Assembly: GCF_019468565.1 (NCBI RefSeq)
Contig: NZ_CP080521.1
Coordinates: 9,176,001 to 9,240,000, forward strand
DNA: 64,000 bases
Origin: Pseudonocardia sp. DSM 110487
Lineage (GTDB): Bacteria > Actinomycetota > Actinomycetes > Mycobacteriales > Pseudonocardiaceae
Direction of reading: 5' to 3'
Below are positions 1-7,598 of the stretch, piece by piece. Both the position numbers and the translations under genes were made by a program. The notes below the pieces were generated by a model that was not told the DNA's origin, searched no databases, and worked only from the letters and a program-made list of their open reading frames with translations. How positions within the stretch are numbered: position 1 is the first letter of the stretch; each line of letters starts with the position of its first letter.

Positions 1-523
1 TGTCGAGGAGTCCGGGGTCGAAGTCGGACCACTGGAACTCACTGCCGGCATAGAGATGTCGGGCGTGGGGCCAGGCAGACGCCGCGAGCCCGGCGAGCCC
101 GGTGCAGACCCGGTGCGCCGCGTCAGGGGCGGCGCCGCCTTCAGGTGCCCGGTATCCGGGGACGGGGTCGCCGTAGATGAGTCGGAAGCCCTGCGGGTTG
201 GCCAGGCCCCAGCCGCGGAAGGCGTGGGCCCATCCCCTGATCCGGGTGGCCGGATCCGCGCCGGAGGTCGATTCCCATGCAGTATCCACCGCGTCGGCCA
301 GCGCGGTGTACACGTCGTGGACCAGCGCGGTGACCAGCTCGTCCCGGGTGGCGAAGTAGCCGTAGATGGCGTTGGCGGTCATGCCCATCTCGCGGGCGAT
401 GGCCCGCAGCGTGATGGCGTCGGGCCCGCCCGACGCCATCAACGCCAGCGCGACTTCCTTGATCTCTGCGGCCGTCTCGGCCCGCAGGCGCTCGCGCCGC
501 GTCGTGGTCCCTCCGCGTGACAC
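1..523 (-). CDS. TetR-family transcriptional regulator, 3' end outside window
   Basis: A DNA-binding repressor of the TetR family; 174 residues are visible and the reading frame runs off the left edge without a stop. The N-terminal helix-turn-helix lies at about residues 37-63, with the typical TLRAIAREMGMTANAIYGYF pattern. The C-terminal part has the W-(A/R)-HAFRGW and NPQGFRLIYGDP signature of the WHG/TetR_C_13 ligand-binding group. I chose the GTG at 521-523 because the helix-turn-helix needs about 30 residues before it and no better start is present. It is divergent from the NAD(P)-binding gene at 633, and repeats in the shared spacer suggest that it controls that gene and itself. The ligand is unknown. 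Confidence 0.85.
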   Translation of the reverse strand, partial: MSRGGTTTRRERLRAETAAEIKEVALALMASGGPDAITLRAIAREMGMTANAIYGYFATRDELVTALVHDVYTALADAVDTAWESTSGADPATRIRGWAHAFRGWGLANPQGFRLIYGDPVPGYRAPEGGAAPDAAHRVCTGLAGLAASAWPHARHLYAGSEFQWSDFDPGLLD

Positions 524-533
524 AGGCCGACTC

Positions 534-605
534 TACAGCGTCACTTTCCGTGTTGTTGCGCTGAAACTTCACGGCGTATAGTTTTCGTACAGCGTCACGG
601 AAGTG
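534..605. promoter_or_regulatory. Divergent promoter/operator region between TetR and NAD(P)-binding gene
   Basis: An 11-bp direct repeat (tacagcgtcac) occurs at 534-544 and 588-598, one copy close to each divergent gene. Overlapping these copies are two inverted sequences, cactttccgtg at 542-552 and cacggaagtg at 596-605, which match as an inverted pair apart from one extra T. A plausible plus-strand promoter lies between them: TTGTTG at 553-558, 18 bp, TATAGT at 577-582. Placement of repeats around the promoter is what an autoregulating TetR would use. The binding is inferred, not shown. Confidence 0.45.
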
Positions 606-632
606 GCCTCGCAGCACCTCACAGGGGGAACG

Positions 633-1334
633 ATGCAAATCGGAGTCATCGGTGCCACCGGCACCATCGGCAGCCGGGTCGTCGACGAAGCGCTCGGCCG
701 CGGCCACCGCGTCACGGCGTTCAGCCGCGACGCGACGCAGATCCAGGACGCTCGGGATGGCGTCACGTGGGCGAGCACCGACGTCCTCGACGCCGCCAGC
801 ATCGCCGCCGTTCTTCCCAGCCTGGACGTCCTGATCAGCGGCTTCCAGCCCGGAAACGCCGCCAGGGACTTCGCAGACACCGTGGCGCGTTCCATCGCCG
901 ACCCCACTGTCTACGCCCGTGCCGCCACGGCACTGGTGACCGCCCTCGCGAGTCACCCCAGTACCCGTCTCATCGTCATCGGCGGGGCTGGGAGCCTCGA
1001 GACCGAACCCGGGGTGGTGCGGGCCGACTCGGACGAACTCCTCCACGAATCGCTCGACCAGCTCGGACTGCCCAGGGAGTACGCCGCGGCGGTTCGCGGC
1101 CACCGCGACGCCCTGAACGTCCTGCGTACCTCGAACCGGCTCTGGACCTACTTCAGTCCCGCGGAGGACATCGCCCCCGGCGAACGCACGGGCCGCTTCC
1201 GGGTTGGCGGCGACCAGCCGGTCCTGGACGCCGACGGACGCAGCCGCATCTCCGTCGAGGACGCGGCCGTCGCACTGATCAACGAGGTGGAACTGCCACG
1301 TTTCGTCCAACGCCGCTTCACGATCGGCTACTGA
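633..1334 (+). CDS. NAD(P)-binding protein, NmrA/YwnB-like atypical short-chain dehydrogenase fold
   Basis: A 233-residue single-domain Rossmann protein. The nucleotide-binding loop is GATGTIGS at residues 8-15, followed by SRDA after the second strand, which would suit NADP. The mid and C-terminal parts (ISGFQPGN, VIGGAGSLE, DALNVLRT, YFSPAEDI, ISVEDAAVALINE) fit the NmrA-like/COG2910 group, often called putative NADH-flavin reductases; the true substrate is not known for most members. The ATG at 633 has the Shine-Dalgarno AGGGGGA at 623-629, so I prefer it to an upstream in-frame GTG at 603. It is divergent from the TetR gene and probably controlled by it. Confidence 0.85.
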   Translation: MQIGVIGATGTIGSRVVDEALGRGHRVTAFSRDATQIQDARDGVTWASTDVLDAASIAAVLPSLDVLISGFQPGNAARDFADTVARSIADPTVYARAATALVTALASHPSTRLIVIGGAGSLETEPGVVRADSDELLHESLDQLGLPREYAAAVRGHRDALNVLRTSNRLWTYFSPAEDIAPGERTGRFRVGGDQPVLDADGRSRISVEDAAVALINEVELPRFVQRRFTIGY

Positions 1335-1357
1335 GCGGGCCGGCAGGGGCGGCAGAC

Positions 1358-1645
1358 CTACGGCTGCCCGATGCGGTCCACCTGCTCCGGCCCCACCGGC
1401 TGGTGCACCGGGTCCGAGAAGATCACGTGTGTGTTCGGGTCGGCCTGGCTGAGCGCCCACAGCCCGACGGCGTCGGCCGCGGCGAACACCACCGCGGCGA
1501 GGATCGCGAGCACGAGCCGCCTGCGCCGGTAGCGGCGCCGCCAGCCGGCGCTCACCCGCCGGTACGCCTCCGGGTCGGCGCGCACGCCGGACGCGAGGGC
1601 GTCGAACGCCTCGCGCAGCCGCTCGTCGGTGCCGGGTGTGGTCAT
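1358..1645 (-). CDS. Small single-span membrane protein, possible anti-sigma partner
   Basis: A 95-residue protein with a basic cluster (RRRYRRRR) at about residues 38-45, followed by one hydrophobic segment of about 20 residues and a short, polar C-terminal tail of about 25 residues. Its ATG overlaps the stop of the ECF sigma gene (ATGA), so the two are translationally coupled. That position, and a short cytoplasmic N-terminus joined to one membrane helix, fit a small anti-sigma or sigma-modulating protein. I see no zinc-binding anti-sigma motif (HxxxCxxC), so this role is inferred from context only. A longer in-frame extension over the sigma gene is rejected because it would run across the sigma coding sequence. 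Confidence 0.7.
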   Translation of the reverse strand: MTTPGTDERLREAFDALASGVRADPEAYRRVSAGWRRRYRRRRLVLAILAAVVFAAADAVGLWALSQADPNTHVIFSDPVHQPVGPEQVDRIGQP

Positions 1646-2190
1646 CTGCGCTCCTCGAGCATGCGCGACAGCGCCGCCATCCCGCGGGAGACGTGCACCT
1701 TGACCGAACCCGCCGTGATGCCCATCGCGTCTGCGATCTCGCTTTCGCGCAGGTCGAGCCAAAACCGTAACACCAACGCCTCCCGCTGCCGGGCCGGCAA
1801 CGCGCGCACCGCGTCCACCAGCGCCTTCTGATCGTCGCGCAGCACGGCGCGTTCCTCACCGGAGGCGACGTGCGGCTGCTCGTCGCCGGTGCGCACGGCG
1901 TGCTTGCGCACCACCTGCAGGTGCCGGATGCGCATCCGGGTCAGGTTCACCACCACCGAGCGCAGGTAGGTGGCCGCCGCCGACGGTGAGCGCAGGCGCG
2001 GCCACCGGCGGTAGAGCTGGTAGAACGCCTCCGCGACGACGTCCTCGGCGTCGTCGGCGCCCAGCAGCACCGCCAGCCGCACGAGCGGCAGGTGGTGGAT
2101 CTCGAAGAGCTCGGCGACGGCCGCCTCCCGGTCCGCGTCGGGTTCGGTGCGCGCCGCGGTCCCGCGCATCGCCGTACCGATCTCCGTCAC
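1642..2190 (-). CDS. ECF-type RNA polymerase sigma factor, SigE/sigma-70 region 2 and 4
   Basis: A 182-residue extracytoplasmic-function sigma factor. Region 2 spans about residues 25-95 (EDVVAEAFYQLYRRWPRL, TYLRSVVVNLTRMRIR) and recognises the -10 element. Region 4 spans about residues 128-178 (LPARQREALVLRFWLDLRES, EIADAMGITAGSVKVHVSRG) and recognises -35. It looks like the actinobacterial SigE-family group in which the conserved RNLxxxxxR segment is VVNLTRMRIR. The GTG at 2188-2190 overlaps the stop of the upstream symporter gene (GTGA), and its own stop overlaps the next gene, so three genes form one coupled operon. The signal it answers to is unknown; its transporter partner suggests a solute-related cue. 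Confidence 0.9.
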   Translation of the reverse strand: MTEIGTAMRGTAARTEPDADREAAVAELFEIHHLPLVRLAVLLGADDAEDVVAEAFYQLYRRWPRLRSPSAAATYLRSVVVNLTRMRIRHLQVVRKHAVRTGDEQPHVASGEERAVLRDDQKALVDAVRALPARQREALVLRFWLDLRESEIADAMGITAGSVKVHVSRGMAALSRMLEERR

Positions 2191-3662
2191 GGCGCCACCT
2201 CGGCCCGCCCGGCGAACACGGGGGTGAGCATCGCGGCCACCGCGAGGTTCACCGCGAGCGCGACGACGGCGACGTAGATCAGGACGGGCCCGATCGCCAC
2301 CACCGAGGTGAAGCCCTCCGCCACCGCGAGGACGGTGCCGACGACCATCCCCGCCGCCCACCCCGCGAGCAGAGCCGAACGGTGCCACCAGCCGGTGAAC
2401 AGGCCCAACGCGACGGCCGGGAACGTCTGCAGGATCCAGATGCCGCCGAGGAGCTGCAGGTTGATGGCGTCCTGCTCGCGCAGGCCGAACACGAACGCGA
2501 GTGCCGCCACCTTCGCCAGCAGCGACACCCAGCGCGCCACCCGCACCTCGTGCTTGGGCGTGGCGTGCGGCAGGAAGAACTCGGCGTAGACGTTGCGGGT
2601 GAAGAGCGCCGCGACGGCCACCGACATTACAGCGGCCGGCACCAGCGCACCCACGGCAAGCGCCCCGAACACCGCGCCGCTCGCCAGCTCGGGAAGGAGC
2701 TCCCGCACCAGCAGCGGGACGGCGACCTCGGCGTTCCCCACCGGCGCGACGACCCCCGCGGCCAGCGCGGCCACGCCGAGCAGCCCGAAAAGGCCGAGCA
2801 CGAACGTCCACGCCGGCATCGCGACGGTGCTGCGGCGCAGCGCGTCGGGGCTCTCGGCGGCGAAGGCAGCTGTCAGCACGTGCGGGTACATCGGGAGGGC
2901 CAGCGCGGACCCGAGGGCGAGGGTGGCGAACGCCGGGTGCAGCGCCGGATCGAGCAGGAGGCCGCCGCCCGTACCTGATCGCAGCTCGCGGTCGGCACCG
3001 TCGAACACGGCGGCGAACCCGCCGAGGCGCCCGACGACCACCGCCACCACACCGAACGCGGCCCCGAACACGAGCACGCCCTTGACCAGCGAGATCACGG
3101 CGGGCACCCGCAGCCCGCTGCGGAACGTGGCACCCGCGAGCACCGCGAAGACGGCGGTGAGGGCGAGGTCGCCTGCCAGCCCTTCCGGATACAGCCCACC
3201 GGCGGCGAGCACCGCGCGCACCCCGAGCAGCTGCAGCGCGATGTACGGCATCGTCGCCAGCACGCCGGTGAGCGCGACCACGAGCATGAGCGACGGCGAG
3301 TCGTACCGCGCCCGCACGTAGTCGGCCACGGTCACCGCGCCGGTCTCCCGTGCCGCCGTCCACAGCCGGGGCAGCAGCACGAACAGGACCGGGCAGAGGA
3401 TCACCGTGTAGGCGAGCGGGAAGAAGCCCAGCGCCCCCGTGCCGTAGGCGAGGCCGGGCACCGCGGCGAACGTGTAGGCCGTGAAGATCGAGCCACCGAG
3501 CAGGAACCAGGTGACCCCGGTGCCGAACCGCCGGTCGCCCAGCGCCCACCCCTCGAGGTGCGGCAGCACGTCGCGGCGGTGGAACCAGCGGGCGGAGAAC
3601 GCCAGCATCGACGTCACGCCGAGCACGGCGATGAACGCGAGGGTGGCCAGCGGCTCGTCCAT
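2187..3662 (-). CDS. Sodium:solute symporter (SSS family), monocarboxylate permease-like
   Basis: A 491-residue polytopic membrane protein with about 13 hydrophobic segments, consistent with the LeuT-fold SSS family that couples Na+ or H+ to uptake of small acids. The early block WALGDRRFGTGVTWFLLGGSIFTAYTF and the following P-G-xAYGTGALGFFPLAY resemble MctP/ActP-type monocarboxylate (acetate, pyruvate, lactate) permeases; the substrate is an inference. The ATG at 3662 sits 10 nt after GAGG; an in-frame GTG nine bases upstream is too close to that site. It overlaps the sigma gene downstream and is divergent from cstA, another pyruvate/peptide carrier, giving a carbon-uptake theme to this locus. 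Confidence 0.88.
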   Translation of the reverse strand: MDEPLATLAFIAVLGVTSMLAFSARWFHRRDVLPHLEGWALGDRRFGTGVTWFLLGGSIFTAYTFAAVPGLAYGTGALGFFPLAYTVILCPVLFVLLPRLWTAARETGAVTVADYVRARYDSPSLMLVVALTGVLATMPYIALQLLGVRAVLAAGGLYPEGLAGDLALTAVFAVLAGATFRSGLRVPAVISLVKGVLVFGAAFGVVAVVVGRLGGFAAVFDGADRELRSGTGGGLLLDPALHPAFATLALGSALALPMYPHVLTAAFAAESPDALRRSTVAMPAWTFVLGLFGLLGVAALAAGVVAPVGNAEVAVPLLVRELLPELASGAVFGALAVGALVPAAVMSVAVAALFTRNVYAEFFLPHATPKHEVRVARWVSLLAKVAALAFVFGLREQDAINLQLLGGIWILQTFPAVALGLFTGWWHRSALLAGWAAGMVVGTVLAVAEGFTSVVAIGPVLIYVAVVALAVNLAVAAMLTPVFAGRAEVAP

Positions 3663-3851
3663 GGCCCACACACCTCATCAGGCGGTTCGGCCGGTGTCCA
3701 TGCCCTGCGCGCCGAGAAAAGTCGGTGCACCCTGTCAACCTGAAGCAGAATGTCGGCAACTACTGCTCGTACCGCGGCGACGGCGCCGCGGAGGGCGAGG
3801 AGATGTGATGTTGCAGAGGCTGGGGTCCCGGCTCCTCCCGGGAGGCACCGC

Positions 3852-6002
3852 ATGACTCTCACCGAGGCACGACAGCGGATGAACCCGCGCTCCGTGCTGA
3901 TCTGGACCGTCGTCGCGATCATCGGCGCGGTGGCATGGGGCGTGCTGGCCATATCCCGCGGGGAGAACGTCTCCGCGATCTGGCTGGTTGTGGCCGCGCT
4001 CGGCTCGTACGCGATCGCCTACCGCTTCTACGCGCGGTTCATCGTCAAACGGGTGCTGAAGGTCGACGACAACCGCGCTACGCCCGGCGAGCGCCTCGAC
4101 AACGGCACCGACTTCCAGCCGATGGATCGGCGGGTGCTCTTCGGCCACCACTTCGCGGCGATCGCGGGCGCGGGCCCGCTCGTCGGCCCGGTGCTGGCCG
4201 CCCAGATGGGGTACCTGCCCGGCACGATCTGGATCATCGTCGGCGTCATCTTCGCCGGCGCCGTGCAGGACATGGTCGTGCTGTTCTTCTCGATGCGCCG
4301 CGACGGCCGCAGCCTCGGCCAGATGGCGCGCGACGAGATCGGCGTGGTCGGCGGCGTCGCGGCCCTCATCGCCGTGTTCGCCATCATGATCATCCTGCTG
4401 GCGGTGCTCGCCCTCGTCGTCGTGAACGCGCTCGCGCACTCCCCGTGGGGCACCTTCTCCATCGCGATGACGATCCCGATCGCGCTGTTCATGGGCTTCT
4501 ACATGCGGACCATCCGGCCCGGCCAGGTCATCGAGACGAGCGTTATCGGGGTGGCGCTGCTGCTGCTCGCGATCGTCGCCGGTGGCTGGGTGCAGAACTC
4601 GAGCTGGGCGGACGCGTTCACCCTTGCCCCGACCACCTTGGTGTTCTGCCTGATCATCTACGGTTTCGCGGCCTCGGTGCTGCCGGTCTGGATGCTGCTC
4701 GCACCGCGCGACTACCTGTCGACCTTCATGAAGATCGGCACGATCGTGCTGCTCGCGCTCGGCGTGATCTTCACGGCGCCGACGCTCCAGACCGCGGCGT
4801 TCACGGACTTCGCCTTCAGCGGCACCGGGCCGGTCTTCGCCGGGTCGCTGTTCCCGTTCGTGTTCATCACGATCGCGTGCGGTGCCCTCTCCGGCTTCCA
4901 CTCGCTGGTCTCGTCGGGCACCACGCCGAAGCTGATCCAGAAGGAGTCGCAGGTCCGGCTCATCGGCTACGGCGCGATGCTCATGGAGTCCTTCGTCGCC
5001 ATCATGGCCCTGATCGCGGCCTGCATCCTGGACCCAGGGCTCTACTTCGCGATGAACGCGCCCGCCGGAGTGCTCGGCACCACGGTCGAGTCTGCGTCGG
5101 AGGCCGTGAACCGGCTCGGCTTCACGATCACGCCGGAGGCACTCGCCGGCGCCGCTGCCGCGGTGCAGGAGAGCACCCTCGTCGCCCGTACCGGCGGTGC
5201 GCCCACCCTCGCCGTCGGTATGTCGGAGATCTTCTCCGGCGCCTTCGGCGGCGACGCGCTCAAGGCGTTCTGGTACCACTTCGCGATCATGTTCGAGGCG
5301 CTGTTCATCCTCACCACGGTGGACGCCGGCACCCGCGTCGGGCGCTACATGCTGCAGGACACCCTCGGCAACGTCTACAAGCCGTTCGCGAACGTGAACT
5401 GGAAGCCCGGCCTGTGGATCACCAGCGCGGTCGTCGTGCTGGCGTGGGGCTACTTCCTGTACGCGGGTGTCACCGACCCGCTGGGCGGCATCAACCAGCT
5501 CTTCCCGCTGTTCGGCATCGCCAACCAGCTGCTGGCGGCGGTCGCGCTGACGGTGGCGACCACGATCCTGATCAAGACGGGACGCGCGAAGTACGCATGG
5601 GTGACGCTGATCCCGCTCGCGTGGGACGCCGCCGTCACGCTCACGGCGAGCTGGCAGAAGATCTTCTCGCCCATTCCGTCGCTCGGCTTCTTCGCCCAGC
5701 GCGACCGCTACGCCGCGGCGCTGGAGCAGGGCCAGGTGCTCGCCCCCGCGAAGGACATCGACGACATGGGCACCGTCGTGCTGAACTCCACCGTCGACGG
5801 TGTGCTGTCGATCCTCTTCGCCGCCCTGATCGTCATCGTGATCGTGAACGCCATGTTCGTCTGGTACCGGGCGCTCACCTCGTCCGAGCCGCTGCCCAGC
5901 ACGGAGGTGCCCGCGGTGCCGTCGAACATCGTGGCACCGTCGGGGCTCATCGCCACGGCAGAGGAGAAGCGGGCGCTCGCGGCGGCCGGGGAACGGTCGT
6001 GA
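3852..6002 (+). CDS. cstA: CstA-family carbon starvation protein (pyruvate/peptide transporter)
   Basis: A 716-residue inner-membrane carrier with the CstA signature order: LFGHHFAAIAGAGPLVGPVLAAQMGYLPG near residue 80, then FAGAVQDMVVLFFSMRRDGRSLGQ, and the C-terminal DAGTRVGRYMLQD and GGINQLFPLFGIANQLLAA blocks. CstA of Escherichia coli was first described as a starvation-induced peptide carrier and is now known also to import pyruvate. The ATG at 3852 is preceded by GGAGG at 3841-3845 with a 6-nt gap; an in-frame upstream extension lacks this and reads like non-coding leader. Its stop overlaps the start of the YbdD-like gene, matching the conserved cstA-ybdD arrangement. Confidence 0.95.
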   Translation: MTLTEARQRMNPRSVLIWTVVAIIGAVAWGVLAISRGENVSAIWLVVAALGSYAIAYRFYARFIVKRVLKVDDNRATPGERLDNGTDFQPMDRRVLFGHHFAAIAGAGPLVGPVLAAQMGYLPGTIWIIVGVIFAGAVQDMVVLFFSMRRDGRSLGQMARDEIGVVGGVAALIAVFAIMIILLAVLALVVVNALAHSPWGTFSIAMTIPIALFMGFYMRTIRPGQVIETSVIGVALLLLAIVAGGWVQNSSWADAFTLAPTTLVFCLIIYGFAASVLPVWMLLAPRDYLSTFMKIGTIVLLALGVIFTAPTLQTAAFTDFAFSGTGPVFAGSLFPFVFITIACGALSGFHSLVSSGTTPKLIQKESQVRLIGYGAMLMESFVAIMALIAACILDPGLYFAMNAPAGVLGTTVESASEAVNRLGFTITPEALAGAAAAVQESTLVARTGGAPTLAVGMSEIFSGAFGGDALKAFWYHFAIMFEALFILTTVDAGTRVGRYMLQDTLGNVYKPFANVNWKPGLWITSAVVVLAWGYFLYAGVTDPLGGINQLFPLFGIANQLLAAVALTVATTILIKTGRAKYAWVTLIPLAWDAAVTLTASWQKIFSPIPSLGFFAQRDRYAAALEQGQVLAPAKDIDDMGTVVLNSTVDGVLSILFAALIVIVIVNAMFVWYRALTSSEPLPSTEVPAVPSNIVAPSGLIATAEEKRALAAAGERS

Positions 6003-6190
6003 CCACGCTCGCCGAGGCGTGGCGGGGCGTGCACTGGTACCTGCGCGAGCTGACCGGCGAAACCCAGTACGACCGCTACGTCGAGCGGCACGCGCGCGAG
6101 CACCCGGGCGCGCAGCCGCTGTCCAGGCGGGAGTTCGAGCGCCGCCGCATCGACGGACAGGAGCCCAAGCCGGGCAGCCGCTGCTGCTGA
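5999..6190 (+). CDS. ybdD: YbdD/YjiX-family small protein (CstA partner)
   Basis: A 63-residue basic protein starting at the GTG of a GTGA overlap with cstA. It matches the YbdD/YjiX (DUF466-type) family in length and in its blocks: an aromatic N-terminal WRGVHWYLRELTGETQYDRY, then HPGAQPLSRREFERRR and a terminal Cys-Cys pair. Members are almost always encoded directly behind CstA or BtsT, and are required for transport activity in Escherichia coli. It has no membrane segment, so it probably acts on the cytoplasmic face of CstA. It was easy to miss because of its size and overlap. Confidence 0.92.
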   Translation: MTTLAEAWRGVHWYLRELTGETQYDRYVERHAREHPGAQPLSRREFERRRIDGQEPKPGSRCC

Positions 6191-6197
6191 GTCCCGT

Positions 6198-6250
6198 TGC
6201 AGCAAAGCCACTTTCCCGCAACCATCTTGCGGGAAAGTGGCTTTGCTGCA
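6198..6250. repeat. Perfect 24-bp inverted repeat, 5-nt loop; terminator-like intergenic palindrome
   Basis: Arms at 6198-6221 and 6227-6250 are exactly complementary over 24 bp, with a 5-nt loop. It begins 8 bp after the ybdD stop, so it can end the cstA-ybdD transcript. No U-tract follows. A stem this long and perfect is unusual for a simple terminator and resembles the long intergenic hairpins seen in Pseudonocardia-type genomes. Confidence 0.8.
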
Positions 6251-6303
6251 TTCCGGGCGAAGGGCGTGACACCTTCCACACCAGCCCCATAACGACATCG
6301 CAC

Positions 6304-6322
6304 TATGGTGAGCCTTACCTCA
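6304..6322. promoter_or_regulatory. Candidate IdeR/DtxR iron box
   Basis: The 19-bp stretch tatggtgagccttacctca matches the IdeR/DtxR consensus TTAGGTTAGGCTAACCTAA at 13 of 19 positions and is itself a partial palindrome centred on C6313. A weak promoter (GTGACA at 6266-6271, 18 bp, TAACGA at 6290-6295) would place the transcript start at about 6302, so bound IdeR would block it. The genes behind it, a lipoprotein and a siderophore-interacting reductase, are the kind of genes IdeR represses when iron is sufficient. Confidence 0.6.
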
Positions 6323-6339
6323 ATCCGAAGGGGGTTCAC

Positions 6340-6705
6340 GTGCGCAGGGTCAAGGGCGTCTCCGTCACCCGCAGGCAGGTTCTCGGCGGCACGCTCGGCG
6401 TCGGGGCTGTGGTCCTCGCCGGGTGCGGGAGCTCGTCGGACACGTCGGCACCTGTCACGCCAGGTCCGTCAGAGGCCGCCACGGACGATGGACCGCAGGG
6501 GCTGCTCGCGAACGAGCTGTACCGGCGGCTGGACGTGCACACCGAGGGTCGCGACCTGTTCCTCGGCCTCGGCCTCTACAACGGAGCCCTGGTCTTCGCG
6601 TCCGTGCTGAGCCTGCCGCTCGTGCTCGACGAGCTGGTCCCGCAGATGGCTCTCGCCATCGACGGCGACCCGCAGACGCGGGCCGAGCTGAACCCGGCAG
6701 CCTGA
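6340..6705 (+). CDS. Small secreted lipoprotein of unknown function, upstream of siderophore reductase
   Basis: A 121-residue protein. It starts at GTG 6340 with AAGGGGG at 6328-6334. The signal peptide has TRRQ (possible twin-arginine), a hydrophobic run and the lipobox VLAGC, so Cys at about residue 28 would be lipidated and the rest exposed outside the membrane. The mature part has a Ser/Thr/Pro-rich linker, then a compact mostly helical segment (LANELYRRLDVHTEGRDLFLG, followed by a hydrophobic stretch around LVFASVLSLPLVLDELV). I do not recognise the family. Its stop overlaps the next start (TGATG), and the IdeR-like box upstream suggests a part in iron or siderophore handling; this is inference. 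Confidence 0.75.
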   Translation: MRRVKGVSVTRRQVLGGTLGVGAVVLAGCGSSSDTSAPVTPGPSEAATDDGPQGLLANELYRRLDVHTEGRDLFLGLGLYNGALVFASVLSLPLVLDELVPQMALAIDGDPQTRAELNPAA

Positions 6706-7541
6706 TGGGCACCCAACCGGACGTGCTCACCGCTCAGGTGCAGACGGCGCGCGCCCTCGGGCCCCACATGATCCGGATCGTCCTCGGCGGTGGTGACCTC
6801 GCCCGGTACGTCCCGGTCGGGGTGCCGGACGAGGCCGTGGCGCTCTGGTTCCCCGCCACGGATCCCGACGGCGAGCCGATCGGCCGGAACTACAGCGTCC
6901 GCGCCTTCGACACCACCAGCGCCGAGATGACCATCGACTTCGTCGTGCACGACGGCGGGGTAGCCGCCCAGTGGGCCGCGCGCGCCGCCCCCGGCGACGA
7001 GGTGGACCTCAGCCGGCCCCGCAGCTGGTACCGGCCATCACCGGACACGCGGTGGCACCTGCTCGTCGCCGACCTGGCGGGCCTCCCGGCGCTCGCCCGG
7101 ATCCTCGAGGAACGGGACCCGGCCGTCCCGGCGCACGTCATCATCGAGGTGCTCGACGAGCGGGAACTCGCCATGCTGCCGACTGCAGCGGGCGTCACGG
7201 TCGAGGCGTGCACCGGCACCGGTAACGGGGTCGCCCCGAGCGTCCTGGCCGCACGAGTCCGGGCCCATCCCCTACCGACGGGCCCCGGGTACGCCTGGTT
7301 CGCGGGCGAGGCGGGTGAGGCCCGGCAGATCCGCAAGCTCCTGCGAGCCGACCACGGCTGGGGCCGCGACCAGGTCGACGCCATCGGCTACTGGCGCGTC
7401 GACAGCGAACGCTGGCTCAGGCACTACGAGCGCGTGCAGAACGAACTGATCGCCGTCTACCAGGGCGCGCTCGAGGCGGGGCGCAGCGAGAAGGAAGCCA
7501 GCGAGCTGTACGACGACGCGCTCGAGCAGGCCGGCCTCTGA
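6705..7541 (+). CDS. Siderophore-interacting protein (FAD-dependent ferric-siderophore reductase, ViuB/SIP family)
   Basis: A 278-residue cytoplasmic flavoprotein that would release iron from imported ferric-siderophore by reduction. The N-terminal FAD-binding barrel carries RNYSVRAF at about residues 63-70, the family's R-x-Y-(S/T)-x-R FAD motif; the C-terminal NAD(P)H/SIP domain has HLLVADLAGLPALARILE and YAWFAGEAGEARQIRKLLR, then GYW near the end. The ATG at 6705 shares one base with the stop of the lipoprotein gene, so the two are coupled. Probably controlled by iron through the box at 6304-6322. No siderophore synthesis or ABC importer genes are present in this window. Confidence 0.9.
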   Translation: MGTQPDVLTAQVQTARALGPHMIRIVLGGGDLARYVPVGVPDEAVALWFPATDPDGEPIGRNYSVRAFDTTSAEMTIDFVVHDGGVAAQWAARAAPGDEVDLSRPRSWYRPSPDTRWHLLVADLAGLPALARILEERDPAVPAHVIIEVLDERELAMLPTAAGVTVEACTGTGNGVAPSVLAARVRAHPLPTGPGYAWFAGEAGEARQIRKLLRADHGWGRDQVDAIGYWRVDSERWLRHYERVQNELIAVYQGALEAGRSEKEASELYDDALEQAGL

Positions 7542-7549
7542 TCCCGACT

Positions 7550-7591
7550 CGTGAGTGGATACGCGCGCTCTGGCACGCGTATCCACTCACG
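7550..7591. repeat. Perfect 16-bp inverted repeat between convergent genes
   Basis: Arms at 7550-7565 and 7576-7591 are exactly complementary over 16 bp with a 10-nt loop. It lies in the 57-bp space between the stops of the siderophore-interacting gene (plus) and pntB (minus), so it can serve as a bidirectional terminator. No U-tract is present on either side. Confidence 0.8.
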
Positions 7592-7598
7592 GCCCTGG

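Noticed and set aside
3735..6290. Long open frame on the minus strand opposite cstA
   Set aside because: Composition is that of an antisense shadow (runs of Arg, Asp, Gln, His), and cstA-ybdD on the plus strand has good motifs, a Shine-Dalgarno and coupling.
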